Source: Deinococcus metalli (GTDB lineage Bacteria > Deinococcota > Deinococci > Deinococcales > Deinococcaceae). Taken from it: a stretch of 64,000 nt of DNA. The notes under the pieces are model-generated. The model made no database searches. It had not been told where the DNA came from and saw nothing but the letters and a program-made list of their open reading frames with translations. The stretch covers positions 930,001 to 994,000 of the forward strand of contig NZ_JACHFK010000001.1 of the NCBI RefSeq assembly GCF_014201805.1, in the 5' to 3' direction. Below, one piece after another: positions 8,018 through 19,431 of this stretch. Positions within the stretch are counted from its first letter, which is position 1; each line of letters opens with the position of its first letter. A program made the position numbers and the translations under genes.

Positions 8018-9532
8018 ATGCCGGCATCGTCGATGGAAGAACTCGTCAGCCTGTGTAAACGCCGCGGCTTCATCTTTCAGGGCAGTGAAATCTATGGGGG
8101 CCTGCAGGGCTTCTACGACTACGGCCCGCTTGGCGTGGAGCTGAAGAACAACATCAAGGCCGCGTGGTGGCGCAGCAACGTCTACGAGCGCGACGACATG
8201 GAGGGCCTGGACGCCAGCATCATCATGCACCGGCAGGTGCTGCGCCACAGCGGCCACGAGGCGACCTTCAGCGACCCGATGGTGGACAACAAGAAGAACA
8301 ACAAGCGTTACCGCCTCGACCACCTCGTGAAGGACCAGAAGGCCGACGTGATCGCCCGGGTCGCCGGCGCGGTCGGCCAGAGCGTGGAAAACTTCCCGGC
8401 CATGATCGCCGCGCTGAATGCGGACCCGGCGAAGGCGTCGGAGGCCCTGCGCGCGGCGGGCGTGCGTGACCCCTTCAGCGGCGAGGTGGGCGAGTGGACG
8501 GAACCCAAGCCCTTCAACATGATGTTCAAGACGACCATCGGACCGGTCGCGGACGACGAGAGCTACGGGTACCTGCGCCCGGAGACCGCGCAGGGGATCT
8601 TCACGAACTTCAAGAACGTCGTGGACTCCACCAGCCGCCGCCTGCCCTTCGGCATCGCGCAGATCGGCAAGGCCTTCCGCAACGAGATCACGCCGCGCAA
8701 CTTCATCTTCCGCGTGCGCGAACTAGAGCAGATGGAAATCGAGTTCTTCTGCGTGCCCGGCACCGACGAGGAGTGGCACCAGCACTGGCTGGACAAGAGA
8801 TTGAAGTGGTGGGAGGACCAGGGCGTGCCGCGCCACAAGATCGAGATCCTGGACGTGCCGAAAGAGGACCTCGCACACTACTCCAAGCGCACCTACGACC
8901 TGATGTACGACTACCCCACGCTGGGGCACGAGGAGATCGAGGGCATCGCCAACCGCAGCGACTACGACCTGGGATCGCACACGAAGAACCAGAGCGAGCT
9001 GGGGCTGGTGGCGCGTGTGGAGGAGAACGCCGACTCCATCGCCAAGCTGACCATCCCGCACCCGGACACGAACAAGCCGGTGGTGCCCTTTGTGATCGAG
9101 CCGTCCGCCGGGGTGGACCGCGCCCTGCTGGCCGTCCTGTCCGAGGCATTCACGAAGGAGACGCTGGAGAACGGCAACGAGCGCATCGTGCTGAAGCTGC
9201 GCCCGCACCTCGCGCCGATCAAGGTCGCGGTGATTCCGCTGGCGCGCAACAAGGAAGAAATCACCGACGTGGCCAAGAAGATCAAGGCTGAGTTGCAGGG
9301 TCTGGGCCTGGGCCGCGTGCTGTACGAGGACAGCGGCAACATCGGCAAGGCGTACCGCCGCCACGACGAGGTCGGCACGCCGTTCTGCGTGACCGTGGAC
9401 TTCGACACCGTGGGTAAGGGCGAGGACGCCACCCTGGCGGACACCGTGACGGTCCGCGACCGCGACACGCTGGCGCAGGAACGCGTGAAGATCAGCGACC
9501 TGGGCGCGTGGATTCAGGCGAAGCTGCGCTGA
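8018..9532 (+). CDS. glyQS: Glycyl-tRNA synthetase (dimeric type)
   Basis: Charges tRNA-Gly with glycine for translation. The 504-residue protein is the alpha-2, eukaryote-like GlyRS. It starts with a Ser-Leu-Cys-Lys-Arg-Arg-Gly-Phe segment, followed by [12 protein letters not shown], class II motif 2 (Phe-Arg-Asn-Glu-Ile-Thr-Pro-Arg) near residue 230, and a C-terminal anticodon-binding domain from about residue 400. The ATG at 8018 has AGGAG upstream; in-frame codons further upstream fall inside the T-box leader and are not coding. The gene stands alone and ends in a good terminator. Expression should respond to uncharged tRNA-Gly through the leader. Confidence 0.97.
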   Translation: MPASSMEELVSLCKRRGFIFQGSEIYGGLQGFYDYGPLGVELKNNIKAAWWRSNVYERDDMEGLDASIIMHRQVLRHSGHEATFSDPMVDNKKNNKRYRLDHLVKDQKADVIARVAGAVGQSVENFPAMIAALNADPAKASEALRAAGVRDPFSGEVGEWTEPKPFNMMFKTTIGPVADDESYGYLRPETAQGIFTNFKNVVDSTSRRLPFGIAQIGKAFRNEITPRNFIFRVRELEQMEIEFFCVPGTDEEWHQHWLDKRLKWWEDQGVPRHKIEILDVPKEDLAHYSKRTYDLMYDYPTLGHEEIEGIANRSDYDLGSHTKNQSELGLVARVEENADSIAKLTIPHPDTNKPVVPFVIEPSAGVDRALLAVLSEAFTKETLENGNERIVLKLRPHLAPIKVAVIPLARNKEEITDVAKKIKAELQGLGLGRVLYEDSGNIGKAYRRHDEVGTPFCVTVDFDTVGKGEDATLADTVTVRDRDTLAQERVKISDLGAWIQAKLR

Positions 9533-9546
9533 AGACCGGCAAGGCG

Positions 9547-9582
9547 AAGGGGGAGCGGCAACGGCCAGCTCCCCCTTTCTTT
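9547..9582 (+). terminator. glyQS terminator
   Basis: A 10-bp perfect stem AAGGGGGAGC/GCTCCCCCTT (9547-9556, 9568-9577) is followed by TCTTTGG. Confidence 0.8.
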
Positions 9583-9595
9583 GGTGTGCTTATCG

Positions 9596-10024
9596 TCAGG
9601 CTGGACGACGGCCCGCCGCACCATTGCGGCGGGCCAGCCACCACAGCACGCCAAACAGAGCGGCGGCGGCGACACACGACAGCGTCACCACCGTGCGGAT
9701 CAGGGCGACGCTCTTGAGTTGTAGCGGATAGATGCTGTTCTGCTTGAGGTAGGTGTCGCTGACGTACCGCGCCCCGGCCTCCGACCGACCCTCCAGGAAG
9801 GCCGCCGGATCGCGGATGATCATGACCTGCGGCGACCCGATGGGCGTGCCGGGGCCAGATGAAGTGCCGAACAGGTCGGCGCTGCCCCCCTCGGCCGGCT
9901 GGACGAGCTGCACCAGTTCGGCGCTGCGGGTCAGGCCCGCCGACACCACGAAGGTCACGCCCAGCAGCGCCAGCGCGAGCAGGGCCAGACCAGCGAACCA
10001 CGCCTGAAATCGTTGCACGGGCAC
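9596..10024 (-). CDS. Membrane protein with two anchoring helices
   Basis: The 142-residue product has one hydrophobic helix near residues 11-30 and another near 108-130, with an extracytoplasmic-looking loop between them and an Arg-rich C-terminus. No family is recognised. The GTG at 10024 has AGGAC a few nt upstream. The gene follows the YceI-like gene by 14 nt on the same strand, so the two probably form an operon. Confidence 0.65.
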   Translation of the reverse strand: MPVQRFQAWFAGLALLALALLGVTFVVSAGLTRSAELVQLVQPAEGGSADLFGTSSGPGTPIGSPQVMIIRDPAAFLEGRSEAGARYVSDTYLKQNSIYPLQLKSVALIRTVVTLSCVAAAALFGVLWWLARRNGAAGRRPA

Positions 10025-10038
10025 ACGTCCTGGTGGGC

Positions 10039-10635
10039 TTACTTGCTGCTGGCGATGAACTTCAGCGAGATGGCCAGGGTGTCGCTGACCTGGTTCGGGA
10101 TGCGGGCGTTGGTCACGTCGTATTCACTGAGCTTGACCTTGAACGCCGTGGTCACGGCCAGCACGTCGCCCTTCGCGCCGGCCGCGCGGGTGGCGTCGCT
10201 GGCGGGCGTGAGCTTGACGGTGGCGCGGCTGGTGACCGGGCGGGTCACGCCGTTGAGCGTGAGTTTGCCGCTCACGTCGTACTGGTCGCCCTCGACGTGC
10301 TTCACGGCGGTCGTCTCGAACACGATGCCCGGGGTCTTGTCGAAGTTCAGCCACGCGTCCGAGCGCATGTGGTTGTCGCGCTGGGCGATCCCGGTCTTGA
10401 TGCTGGAGCCGTTGACCGTGACCTTGCCGCTGCCGGCCCTGGTGGCCGTGTCGAAGCTGAGGGTGCCGCTCACCTCGCCGGTGCGCGCCACGATGTTTTC
10501 CACCACTGTGCTGCTCTCGGCCGTCATCAGGTTCAGGGTGGGATTGGCGACGACGGTGTAGGTCACCGGCGCGGCCCCGGCCAGGGTGCCCAGCACGACC
10601 AGCATGGGGAGCGCTCTTGTCAGGGACTTCATCAT
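10039..10635 (-). CDS. YceI-like periplasmic lipid-binding protein
   Basis: The 198-residue protein has an N-terminal signal peptide ending near Gly-Ala-Ala and a YceI-like beta-barrel. Features are Ser-Gly-Thr-Leu-Ser-Phe-Asp, an Arg-Asp-Asn-His-Met-Arg-Ser segment typical of the family, and Leu-Thr-Leu-Asn-Gly-Val-Thr-Arg-Pro-Val near the middle. YceI proteins bind isoprenoid-type lipids in the periplasm and are often stress-induced. The start Met-Met-Lys is supported by GGAGG 6 nt upstream. A long inverted repeat lies between the candidate promoter and the start codon (10662-10693), suggesting repression. The downstream membrane protein may be cotranscribed. Confidence 0.88.
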   Translation of the reverse strand: MMKSLTRALPMLVVLGTLAGAAPVTYTVVANPTLNLMTAESSTVVENIVARTGEVSGTLSFDTATRAGSGKVTVNGSSIKTGIAQRDNHMRSDAWLNFDKTPGIVFETTAVKHVEGDQYDVSGKLTLNGVTRPVTSRATVKLTPASDATRAAGAKGDVLAVTTAFKVKLSEYDVTNARIPNQVSDTLAISLKFIASSK

Positions 10636-10661
10636 GGACTGCCTCCGAGCCGGTATGCGAC

Positions 10662-10693
10662 GCGCTTGGTCTGTGCATCACAAGACCAAGCGC
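10662..10693. promoter_or_regulatory. Candidate operator upstream of the YceI-like gene
   Basis: A perfect inverted repeat, GCGCTTGGTCT (10662-10672) and AGACCAAGCGC (10683-10693) with a 10-nt spacer, lies just downstream of a candidate promoter on the minus strand (TTGCCT, 17 nt, TTTTAT). No T-tract follows on either strand, so an operator fits better than a terminator. Confidence 0.5.
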
Positions 10694-10771
10694 TTGATAA
10701 AACCGACTGACTGAAGTGTAGGCAATCTCTCTGAGCGCCCGGTGTGCCGCGCCGTCCGACCAAGGTCGGGG

Positions 10772-11335
10772 TCAGCCGATCACCTGCTTGACCGTGTTCC
10801 CGAGCTTCGGCGGGTACATCACCGCAAACTGCCCGTGGTGGTCGGCCCACACGCGGGTGAAGTCGGCGTAGCTCATCTTCACGTACCCGAGCAGGGGGTC
10901 CATCAGGTACACCATCCGCGACGCGTCGTCGTAGCCGGCGACCACGCGCCAGTGCGGGATCACGCGGCCCTGCGCGGTGATGTGCGATTGCAGCGCGATC
11001 AGCGGCAGCCCGCGTCGGATCGCGGCCCGCACCGTGGTCAGCGAGCCGCCCGAGTACAGCCGCGCCTGCATGCCGACCATCGGTGCGAAGGCCACGATGG
11101 CCTGCGCGGTCATATACGAGGCGTCGCTGGCGCGTGTGTAGTGGCTGATCTCCGCCTGGCTGACGTTCAGGCCGAAGTACGCGAGCACCTGCGAGATGCT
11201 GGCCGGCCCGCACGCGTTGTACGTCTGCCGCACCAGCGGCATGCCCTGGAGCACATATCCGGTCGGCGTGGGGGCCGCCGCCACCGCCGGTGACACGAGC
11301 AGACACAGACACAGGAGCAGTCGAAGCAGGGGCAC
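10772..11335 (-). CDS. Secreted C39-like cysteine peptidase
   Basis: The 187-residue product has a signal peptide (hydrophobic residues 3-20, Ala-Val-Ala-Ala cleavage region) and a papain-like C39 domain. The nucleophile is Cys42 in Tyr-Asn-Ala-Cys-Gly-Pro-Ala-Ser, His128 lies in Pro-His-Trp-Arg-Val, and Asp146 in Leu-Met-Asp-Pro. C39 domains cleave double-glycine leaders when fused to transporters; stand-alone secreted forms are of unknown substrate. No transporter or bacteriocin gene is nearby. GTG start at 11335 with TACGCT 6 nt upstream. Confidence 0.8.
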   Translation of the reverse strand: MPLLRLLLCLCLLVSPAVAAAPTPTGYVLQGMPLVRQTYNACGPASISQVLAYFGLNVSQAEISHYTRASDASYMTAQAIVAFAPMVGMQARLYSGGSLTTVRAAIRRGLPLIALQSHITAQGRVIPHWRVVAGYDDASRMVYLMDPLLGYVKMSYADFTRVWADHHGQFAVMYPPKLGNTVKQVIG

Positions 11336-11341
11336 CCGGTC

Positions 11342-11347
11342 AGCGTA
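11342..11347 (-). promoter_or_regulatory. -10 box of leaderless type
   Basis: TACGCT on the minus strand, 6 nt before the GTG at 11335. Confidence 0.5.
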
Positions 11348-11648
11348 CTCCGGGCGCCGTCACGGCCTTCTGTCACGTGCCGGCCTTCAACGACCACTGC
11401 GCCGGGCGGTAGCGTGGCAAGGAATCACCGTCAATGGAAGGGGCACGTCTCCCCTCCTGCCGTGCGTTCGGCTGGATTCGGTGGCCACGGCGGTAGCTTC
11501 ACGGAACCAACCAGATGTAGCACCGGAACCGTCTGGGACCACACCCATCACTTGAACCAGGCAGGGGCCGGCTGCGTACTCCAGGCGACAGAGGACTGGT
11601 CCACCCGGACGCCGGGCGGGGTCTGTTCCGCTGCTCCAAGGAGTCGCC
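11348..11648. other. Divergent intergenic region
   Basis: About 300 nt between the C39-like gene and the Met-rich gene. TTGAAC with a poor -10 near 11550-11585 is the only promoter-like element seen for the plus strand; no repeat or RNA gene was found. Confidence 0.35.
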
Positions 11649-12101
11649 ATGAACCGTACTGCCCTGGCCCACCTGACCCTCCTCGCCGCCCTGTGCCTTG
11701 TTCCGGCTTCTGCTCAGACCATGAATCACGATGCCAGCATGTCCGCGTCCAGCATGAGCGGTCTTCCCATGCTGCACTTCACGACCGAGGCGGGCATGAA
11801 CATGATGATGGGCAAGTCTGGCGACCTGATGATCATGGCGGCGCCCGGCATGGGCAAGTACGCCTACGCGATGAGCGGCCACACGGCCACCATCACCTTC
11901 GCCAGCCGCGACGCCAAGGGACTGTTCGCGTACTACGACAAGGCCATCCGTGCCGAGGGCTGGACGGAAAACACGTCCATGGCCATGGGCATGATGGGCG
12001 CCGGCCACTACGTCGAGGGCTACATGATGGGCAAATACAAGCTCGACCTGAGCGCAGTGACCGCCGGAGCCAGGACCACCGTTACGTTCAAGGTCCACTG
12101 A
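11649..12101 (+). CDS. Met-rich secreted protein
   Basis: The 150-residue product has a signal peptide ending Ala-Ser-Ala-Gln near residue 23 and then an unusual composition: 19 Met in 150 residues, clustered as Met-Asn-Met-Met-Met, Met-Ala-Met-Gly-Met-Met and Met-Met-Gly, with several His and Asp between residues 24 and 60. Such Met clusters in exported proteins often bind copper(I) or act as oxidant sinks; that is inference here. AAGGAG lies 5 nt before the ATG. It is followed by a hairpin and the convergent prfC. No family is recognised. Confidence 0.8.
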   Translation: MNRTALAHLTLLAALCLVPASAQTMNHDASMSASSMSGLPMLHFTTEAGMNMMMGKSGDLMIMAAPGMGKYAYAMSGHTATITFASRDAKGLFAYYDKAIRAEGWTENTSMAMGMMGAGHYVEGYMMGKYKLDLSAVTAGARTTVTFKVH

Positions 12102-12108
12102 CCGCACG

Positions 12109-12138
12109 AGCCGCCGAGGGCGTGGTCCCTCGGTGGCT
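12109..12138. terminator. Hairpin between convergent genes
   Basis: AGCCGCCGAGGG (12109-12120) pairs with CCCTCGGTGGCT (12127-12138) with one mismatch and a 6-nt loop. No T-tract follows, so activity is uncertain. Confidence 0.4.
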
Positions 12139-12211
12139 CTGGAATGTGTCCAAGTCGAACAGGCATCAGGCACGGCCCGTGTCACCGCAGCCCGCGCCCC
12201 GGGAGCCGCAC

Positions 12212-13810
12212 CTAGACCCGCGTGAGATCTTTGGGCAGGGGCAGGAATTCGATCTCGGGGTGCTGCTCGGCGGTGTATTCCAGGTCGTAGCGGCTGCGGA
12301 AGAGCATCACGGGGCGGCCCTGGTCGTCCTCGACGTGCCGGGCGAAGCGGGCCACGGAGCCCGGGTCGCCGGCCAGCCAGCGCACGAGCTGGTAGGACGT
12401 GACGTTCATCTCGACGTCCACGCCGTATTCCTCCTGCAATCTGGCCTGGAAGACCTCGAACTGCAAGGGGCCGACCGCGCCCAGGTACGGTTCGCGGGCG
12501 CCGTCCGTGGGGTAGAAGACCTGCACGACGCCTTCCTCCGCGAGCTGCGTGAGGCCCTTCATGAAGGCCTTGCGCTTGCCGACGTCGCGCAGCGAGATGG
12601 TGGCGAAGGTCTCGGGCGTGAAGCGCGGAAAGCTGGGGAGGTGCACGCGGGCGTCCACGCTGATCACGTCCCCGATCTGGAACACGCCGGGGTTCACGAG
12701 GCCGACGATGTCGCCGGGGTACGCATCCTCGACCTTCTCGCGGTCCTGCGCGAACAGGGTGTGCGCCTGCGACAGCCGCAGCTTGCGGCCCGTGCGCGTG
12801 TGCGTGACGTCCATGCCGCGCTCGAAGTGGCCGCTCATGACGCGCATGTACGCGGTGCGGTCGCGGTGCGCGCGGCTCATGTTGGCCTGCAACTTGAAGA
12901 TGAAGCCCGCGAAGGGCGCGTCGGGCTCGCGCTCGCCCTGACTCGTCTCGACCGCTCCCGGCGGCGGGGCAAGGTCCACGAAGTTCGCCAGGAAGTGCTC
13001 CACGCCGAAGTTGTTCATGGCGCTGCCGAAGAACACGGGCGTCAGTTCGCCGGACAGGAAGTCGGCCGGATCGAACTCGGGCATGGCGCCGCGGATGAGT
13101 TCCACGTCCTCACGGAGTTTCGCGGCGAGTTCCGCGCCCACCAGGGCGTCCAGCTTCGGGTCGTCCAGGCCGGAGGTCTGCATGGGTGCGCGGTGCTTGC
13201 CGCCGGACGTGCGCTCGAAGGCGAGCACCTGCGAGGTCTGGATGTCGTACACGCCCTTGAAGTCCGGGCCGTCCCCGATGGGCCACGTCATGGGCACGGT
13301 GGTGATCTTCAGGACGTTCTCGACCTGCGACAGCAGATCAAAAGGGTCCAGGGCCGGGCGGTCCATCTTGTTCACGAAGGTCAGGATCGGGATGCCGCGG
13401 TTGCGGCACACGGCGAAGAGCTTCTCGGTCTGCGCCTGCACGCCGCGCGCGCCGTCGAGCACCATCAGGGCGCTGTCGGCGGCGGTCAGGGTGCGGTAGG
13501 TGTCCTCGCTGAAGTCCTGGTGGCCGGGTGTGTCGAGCAGGTTGATGTGCCGGCCCCGGTACTCGAAGGTCAGGGCGCTGGAGCTGATCGAGATGCCGCG
13601 CTGCTGCTCGATGGTCATCCAGTCGGACTTGGTGTGGCTGCGGCCCTCCTTGGCGGTCACACTGCCGGCTTCCTGGATGGCGCCGCCGTACAGCAGCAGC
13701 TTTTCGGTGATGGTCGTCTTGCCGGCGTCGGGGTGGGAGATGATGGCGAAGGTCCGGCGCCGGGCGATCTCGCCCTCGAGCGCGGCGGGGTTGGATTCGG
13801 GTGCAGTCAT
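12212..13810 (-). CDS. prfC: Peptide chain release factor 3
   Basis: RF3 is the GTPase that recycles RF1/RF2 from the ribosome after termination. The 532-residue product has a translation-factor G domain: P-loop Ser-His-Pro-Asp-Ala-Gly-Lys-Thr-Thr near residue 25, Asp-Thr-Pro-Gly-His near 85, and Asn-Lys-Met-Asp near 140. RF3-type domains II and III follow. The ATG at 13810 has AGGAG upstream; the frame stays open further upstream but the extra segment is low-complexity and unlike RF3. TATCAT at 13921-13926 on the minus strand could be its -10, giving a leader of about 100 nt. Confidence 0.96.
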   Translation of the reverse strand: MTAPESNPAALEGEIARRRTFAIISHPDAGKTTITEKLLLYGGAIQEAGSVTAKEGRSHTKSDWMTIEQQRGISISSSALTFEYRGRHINLLDTPGHQDFSEDTYRTLTAADSALMVLDGARGVQAQTEKLFAVCRNRGIPILTFVNKMDRPALDPFDLLSQVENVLKITTVPMTWPIGDGPDFKGVYDIQTSQVLAFERTSGGKHRAPMQTSGLDDPKLDALVGAELAAKLREDVELIRGAMPEFDPADFLSGELTPVFFGSAMNNFGVEHFLANFVDLAPPPGAVETSQGEREPDAPFAGFIFKLQANMSRAHRDRTAYMRVMSGHFERGMDVTHTRTGRKLRLSQAHTLFAQDREKVEDAYPGDIVGLVNPGVFQIGDVISVDARVHLPSFPRFTPETFATISLRDVGKRKAFMKGLTQLAEEGVVQVFYPTDGAREPYLGAVGPLQFEVFQARLQEEYGVDVEMNVTSYQLVRWLAGDPGSVARFARHVEDDQGRPVMLFRSRYDLEYTAEQHPEIEFLPLPKDLTRV

Positions 13811-14140
13811 GGGGACTCCTGCGGGCGCGGGTGCGGCGTCGGCCCGGACGTGGTGCGTGGTCGGTGCGGAAGCGTCCTCGACTCGCGCTATGGGGGCGTG
13901 AGGAGGACGGTCATCCGTACATGATACCGCGCGTCCGGTCGCTCTGCCGACCACCCGCCCTTCGTGCAGACAGGCCTCCCGTCTTCACGCTGGCATAGCA
14001 CCTACCTAGCATTTGGAACGCAGAGACCGATAACTACTTACCGGGTCAGCAACGCGCGCTCACAATAGAGTGAGATTTCTGAGACTTTTCTCACGCTCCT
14101 CCGCTAGGTTGGGGGTATCCACAACGTTGCCGGAGGTTCC
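13811..14140. other. Divergent promoter region of prfC and protease
   Basis: A 330-nt gap, with its right half (about 13990-14110) clearly lower in GC. Minus strand: TATCAT at 13921-13926. Plus strand: TAGGTT at 14105-14110. A short inverted repeat GTGAGA/TCTCAC (14070-14075, 14089-14094) lies just upstream of that -10 and may be a regulator site. Confidence 0.4.
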
Positions 14141-15661
<1,521 letters not shown>

Positions 15662-15678
15662 ATCCACCGCCTCCGTCC

Positions 15679-15705
15679 AGGCCCGCCGCATGGCGGGCCT
15701 TGCCC
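15679..15705 (+). terminator. Terminator after protease
   Basis: A 9-bp stem AGGCCCGCC/GGCGGGCCT with a 4-nt loop (15679-15687, 15692-15700), then TGCCCTTGC. Confidence 0.55.
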
Positions 15706-15727
15706 TTGCTCGCGGCCTGCTGCGCTG

Positions 15728-16699
15728 TCACCCCTCCCGGCGGGCTTGTGGCTCCACATACGCCGCCAGGGCCGCGTCCAGGGTGCCCAGGCGCGCGGCG
15801 ATCAGTGTGGCCGGATCACGGTGGTAGCCGCCGGCCATCACCGTGACGAGCGGAACGCCCGCCCGCGCCGCCCAGCGGTAGACGCGGTCGTCGCGGGCGC
15901 GCAGGCCATCCAGGGTCAGGGCCAGCTTGCCGAGCTGGTCGCCGGCCAGCACGTCCGCCCCGGCGAGGTAGTACGCGAAGTCCGGGCGGAAGGCCGCCAC
16001 GGCCGGAGCGACCCGGGCGTCCAGCGCCGCGAGGTACGCCCCGTCCTCCGTGCCGTCCGGGAGGGGCACGTCCAGGTCGCCCGTCTCCTTGCGGAAGGGG
16101 TAGTTGTTCGCCGCGTGCACGCTGACCGTCAGGACACGAGGCTCGTCGCGGAAGATGTGGGCGGTGCCGTTGCCCTGGTGGACGTCCAGGTCGAGGATCA
16201 GGATGCGGCGGGCGTGTCCGTGGTCGAGCAGCCAGCGGGCACCGATCGCCACGTCGTTTAGGAACGAGAAGCCCTCGGCGTGGTCCGCGTAGGCGTGGTG
16301 CGTGCCGCCGCCCAGGTTGAGGCCCAGGCCCAGCGTCAGGGCTTCGCGGGTGGCGGCCAGGGTCGCGCCGCTGCTGCCCACGCTTCTCTCCACGACCGCC
16401 GGACTCCACGCGAAGCCCAGCGCCCGCTCCTCCTCGCGCGTGACGTGCCCGTCCCGCCAGCGGCGCAGGTACGCGGGATCGTGCACGCGCTCGGCGTCTG
16501 CCCACGCCAGGTCCGGGGCGTCCAGCAGGGGGAGGCGCGCGGCCGCACCCTCCAGCAGCAGCCCGATGAACTCTCGCGGCAGGAACTGGCGGCGCGGCGC
16601 CGGCCCGGCCGCGTGGACCGCGCGGCGCAGCGGCGTGAAGGCGCGGTACGGGTGGGGGCCGGCGGGCACACCCCAGGCTAGCGGCGCTCGGCGGTCCAT
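15728..16699 (-). CDS. Histone deacetylase-family protein (AcuC-like)
   Basis: Zinc-dependent deacetylase superfamily; bacterial members remove acetyl groups from proteins such as acetyl-CoA synthetase or from polyamines. The 323-residue product has Gly-Gly-Gly-Thr-His-His-Ala, the Asp-Leu-Asp-Val-His-Gln-Gly-Asn-Gly-Thr zinc site and Ala-Gly-Ala-Asp further on, so the active site looks intact. The ATG at 16699 is only 8 bp from the ATG of the divergent nitronate monooxygenase gene, so each promoter must lie in the other gene; a GTG at 16669 is an alternative start. Confidence 0.88.
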   Translation of the reverse strand: MDRRAPLAWGVPAGPHPYRAFTPLRRAVHAAGPAPRRQFLPREFIGLLLEGAAARLPLLDAPDLAWADAERVHDPAYLRRWRDGHVTREEERALGFAWSPAVVERSVGSSGATLAATREALTLGLGLNLGGGTHHAYADHAEGFSFLNDVAIGARWLLDHGHARRILILDLDVHQGNGTAHIFRDEPRVLTVSVHAANNYPFRKETGDLDVPLPDGTEDGAYLAALDARVAPAVAAFRPDFAYYLAGADVLAGDQLGKLALTLDGLRARDDRVYRWAARAGVPLVTVMAGGYHRDPATLIAARLGTLDAALAAYVEPQARREG

Positions 16700-16707
16700 G
16701 ATGGAGC

Positions 16708-17715
16708 ATGGTCGACCTTGTGAAGCGCCTGAACCTCAGCGTGCCGGTCGTGCTCGCCCCGATGGCGGGCGGCGTGGGCACACCGGCCCTGGCGGCGGCC
16801 GTATCGGCGGCGGGCGGGCTGGGCAGCCTCGGCGCGGCGTACCTGACCCCGGCGCAGATCGAGGAACACGTCGCGGACGTGCGCCGGCGGACGGAACGGC
16901 CCCTCGCGGTGAATCTGTTCGCGCCGCAGCCGGTGCCGGCCGTCACGCCGGCGCAGGTGCGGGCGTCCACCGCGGAACTCGGGCCGTTCCACGCGGCGTT
17001 GCACCTGCCGCCGCCCACACTGCCAGAGCGCGTGCAGGAGGACTTCGGCGCCCAGTTCGCGGCCGTCCTGCGCGCCCGGCCGGCGGTGGTCTCGTTCGCG
17101 TTCGGCCGGCTCGACCACGCGCACATGGAGGCGCTGCGGGCGGCGGGCCTCCTGACGGTGGGCACGGCGACCAGCGTGCCCGAGGCCGTCGAGCTGGAGC
17201 GGGACGGTGTGGATGCCGTGGTCCTCCAGGGCGGCGCGGCAGGCGGCCACCGGGGCGGGTGGCGGCAGGACGATCTCGCGGACACCGTGCTCCTGGTGCG
17301 GGCAGCTGTGGCGACAGTGGGCGTGCCGGTCATCGCGGCCGGCGGGCTGATGACGGCGGCGGACGTCCGTGCGGTGCTGGACGCCGGAGCGGCCCTGGCG
17401 CAGTGCGGCACGGCGTTCCTGCTGGCCGACGAGGCGGGCACGTCCGCTCCGTACCGCGAGGCGCTGCGCGGCGACGCGGACACCATCCTGACGACCGCGT
17501 TCAGCGGCCGCCCGGCCAGGGGGCTGCGCAACGCGCTCAGCGAGGCCGTCCACTCTCCCCTGCCGTACCCGCACCAGAACGCGCTGACCCGGCCCCTGCG
17601 CGTCGCGGGAGCGGCGGCGGGCCGGGCGGACATGCTGAGCCTGTGGGCCGGCACCGGCTACCGCCACGCGCAGGCGGCGCCGGCGGCCCACCTCCTCCAG
17701 TCGCTGACTCCGTGA
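16708..17715 (+). CDS. Nitronate monooxygenase (2-nitropropane dioxygenase family)
   Basis: FMN-dependent TIM-barrel enzyme that oxidises alkyl nitronates, a detoxification role in most bacteria. The 335-residue product has the family start Val-Leu-Ala-Pro-Met-Ala-Gly-Gly, the Gly-Gly-Ala-Ala-Gly-Gly-His motif near residue 175 and Ala-Ala-Gly-Gly-Leu near 211, which bind flavin phosphate. The gene diverges from the deacetylase gene with an 8-bp gap. ATGGAGC before the ATG may act as a ribosome binding site. Confidence 0.88.
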   Translation: MVDLVKRLNLSVPVVLAPMAGGVGTPALAAAVSAAGGLGSLGAAYLTPAQIEEHVADVRRRTERPLAVNLFAPQPVPAVTPAQVRASTAELGPFHAALHLPPPTLPERVQEDFGAQFAAVLRARPAVVSFAFGRLDHAHMEALRAAGLLTVGTATSVPEAVELERDGVDAVVLQGGAAGGHRGGWRQDDLADTVLLVRAAVATVGVPVIAAGGLMTAADVRAVLDAGAALAQCGTAFLLADEAGTSAPYREALRGDADTILTTAFSGRPARGLRNALSEAVHSPLPYPHQNALTRPLRVAGAAAGRADMLSLWAGTGYRHAQAAPAAHLLQSLTP

Positions 17716-17760
17716 TGGTTGGAGGTGGCCCCCGCCATCCGGCCAGGGAGGGCGCCCCTC

Positions 17761-17793
17761 CGTTCGCCCGGCGCGCTTTTGGGCCGGCGAACG
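17761..17793 (+). terminator. Hairpin between nitronate monooxygenase and HtrA-like gene
   Basis: CGTTCGCCCGGC (17761-17772) pairs with GCCGGCGAACG (17783-17793) with one bulged C; the loop contains TTTT. It ends 12 nt before the next start codon, so it may terminate the upstream gene or affect translation of the next. Confidence 0.4.
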
Positions 17794-17805
17794 CACCATG
17801 GGGGC

Positions 17806-18807
17806 ATGACGAACTTCAACGATCTATCGAACACCATCGCCGACGCGGTCGAAACCGTGTCGAAGAGCCTCGTGACCGTCCGTGGCGGGCCGCCCATCAG
17901 CGGCAGCGTGATCGGCGCGGGCCTGGTCCTCACCGTGGCGCACGTGCTGCACGCCGACGAGGTGACCGTGGTCACGGCGGACGGCCAGGAACTGCCCGCC
18001 ACCGTCGCCGGCCGCGACCCGGCGACCGACCTCGCGCTGCTGAAGGTGCCGGGGCTGGACGTGCCGGCCCTGTCGGCGGGCGGCGACGTCCGGGTGGGGG
18101 AACTGCTGCTCGCGGTGGGCCGCCCGGAGCACGGCGTCCATGCCACGCTGGGCATGATGGAACGGGGCGCGCCCGGCCGGGGCTGGCTGCCGAGCGGCGC
18201 CGCGCCCTTCCGCGGCGTGAGCGGGGGCGCGCTGGTGGACGCCCGCGGCGGCCTGGTCGGCGTGCTGAACGCCGGCGTGTCGCGCGGCACCCTGCTGGCC
18301 GTGCCGGCGGCGCGCGCCCTGAAGGTGGCCACGCTGCTGGACACGACCGGCCGCGTGCCCCGCGGGTACCTGGGTCTGTCCACCCAGCCCGTGCGCTTCC
18401 CTGGACAGGACGCGCCCGCCGCCGACGCGCGCCGGGACGACGCTGAACGCGGAGGCCGCGAGGACCGGCCGCACCGTCCACACGGCGGCCCGCATGGCCG
18501 CGGCGGCTGGGGCGAGCGCCGGCCGGACGGGCGCGGCTGGGGTGGCCCGCGCTGGGACGGGCGCGGCCCCGGGTGGGGACGTGGCGGCCGGCTGGGCCTG
18601 ACGGTCGTGCAGGTCGAGGCAGACAGTCCGGCCGGGACCGCGGGCGTGCGGGTCGGTGACATCCTGATGGCGCTGGACGGCGGCGCGATCCGGCATCCGC
18701 GTGAACTGCTCGACCGCGTCCGCGACCGCGCGGGCGAGGCCGTCACCCTGCGGGTGCTGCGCGGCGGCGACGAGCAGGACGTGAGCGTGACGGTCGGGGA
18801 ACGCTGA
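17806..18807 (+). CDS. HtrA-like serine protease with Arg/Gly-rich insertion
   Basis: The 333-residue product is a trypsin-fold HtrA/Deg protease with one PDZ domain. The catalytic residues are His46 (Ala-His-Val), Asp75 (Asp-Pro-Ala-Thr-Asp-Leu-Ala) and Ser139 (Gly-Val-Ser-Gly-Gly). The PDZ starts at Pro-Arg-Gly-Tyr-Leu-Gly (185-190) but is interrupted by an Arg/Gly/Trp/Pro-rich stretch (about 201-262) before resuming at Gly-Leu-Thr-Val-Val-Gln-Val. There is no signal peptide or membrane anchor in this reading, unlike typical periplasmic HtrA. GGGGG precedes the ATG at 17806; an upstream extension is low-complexity and rejected. Followed by a LuxR-type regulator 32 nt downstream. Confidence 0.82.
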   Translation: MTNFNDLSNTIADAVETVSKSLVTVRGGPPISGSVIGAGLVLTVAHVLHADEVTVVTADGQELPATVAGRDPATDLALLKVPGLDVPALSAGGDVRVGELLLAVGRPEHGVHATLGMMERGAPGRGWLPSGAAPFRGVSGGALVDARGGLVGVLNAGVSRGTLLAVPAARALKVATLLDTTGRVPRGYLGLSTQPVRFPGQDAPAADARRDDAERGGREDRPHRPHGGPHGRGGWGERRPDGRGWGGPRWDGRGPGWGRGGRLGLTVVQVEADSPAGTAGVRVGDILMALDGGAIRHPRELLDRVRDRAGEAVTLRVLRGGDEQDVSVTVGER

Positions 18808-18828
18808 TCACGCCGGCCCCGCGCGCCG

Positions 18829-18834
18829 TAGCAT
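18829..18834 (+). promoter_or_regulatory. -10 box of leaderless type
   Basis: TAGCAT, 5 nt before the ATG at 18840. Confidence 0.45.
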
Positions 18835-18839
18835 CAGGC

Positions 18840-19418
<579 letters not shown>

Positions 19419-19431
19419 GCCAAGGTCTCAA

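Noticed and set aside
14070..14094. GTGAGA/TCTCAC inverted repeat as a radiation-response motif
   Set aside because: It does not match the deinococcal radiation/desiccation response motif (a TTATG-type palindrome), and no such motif was found by eye in the window.
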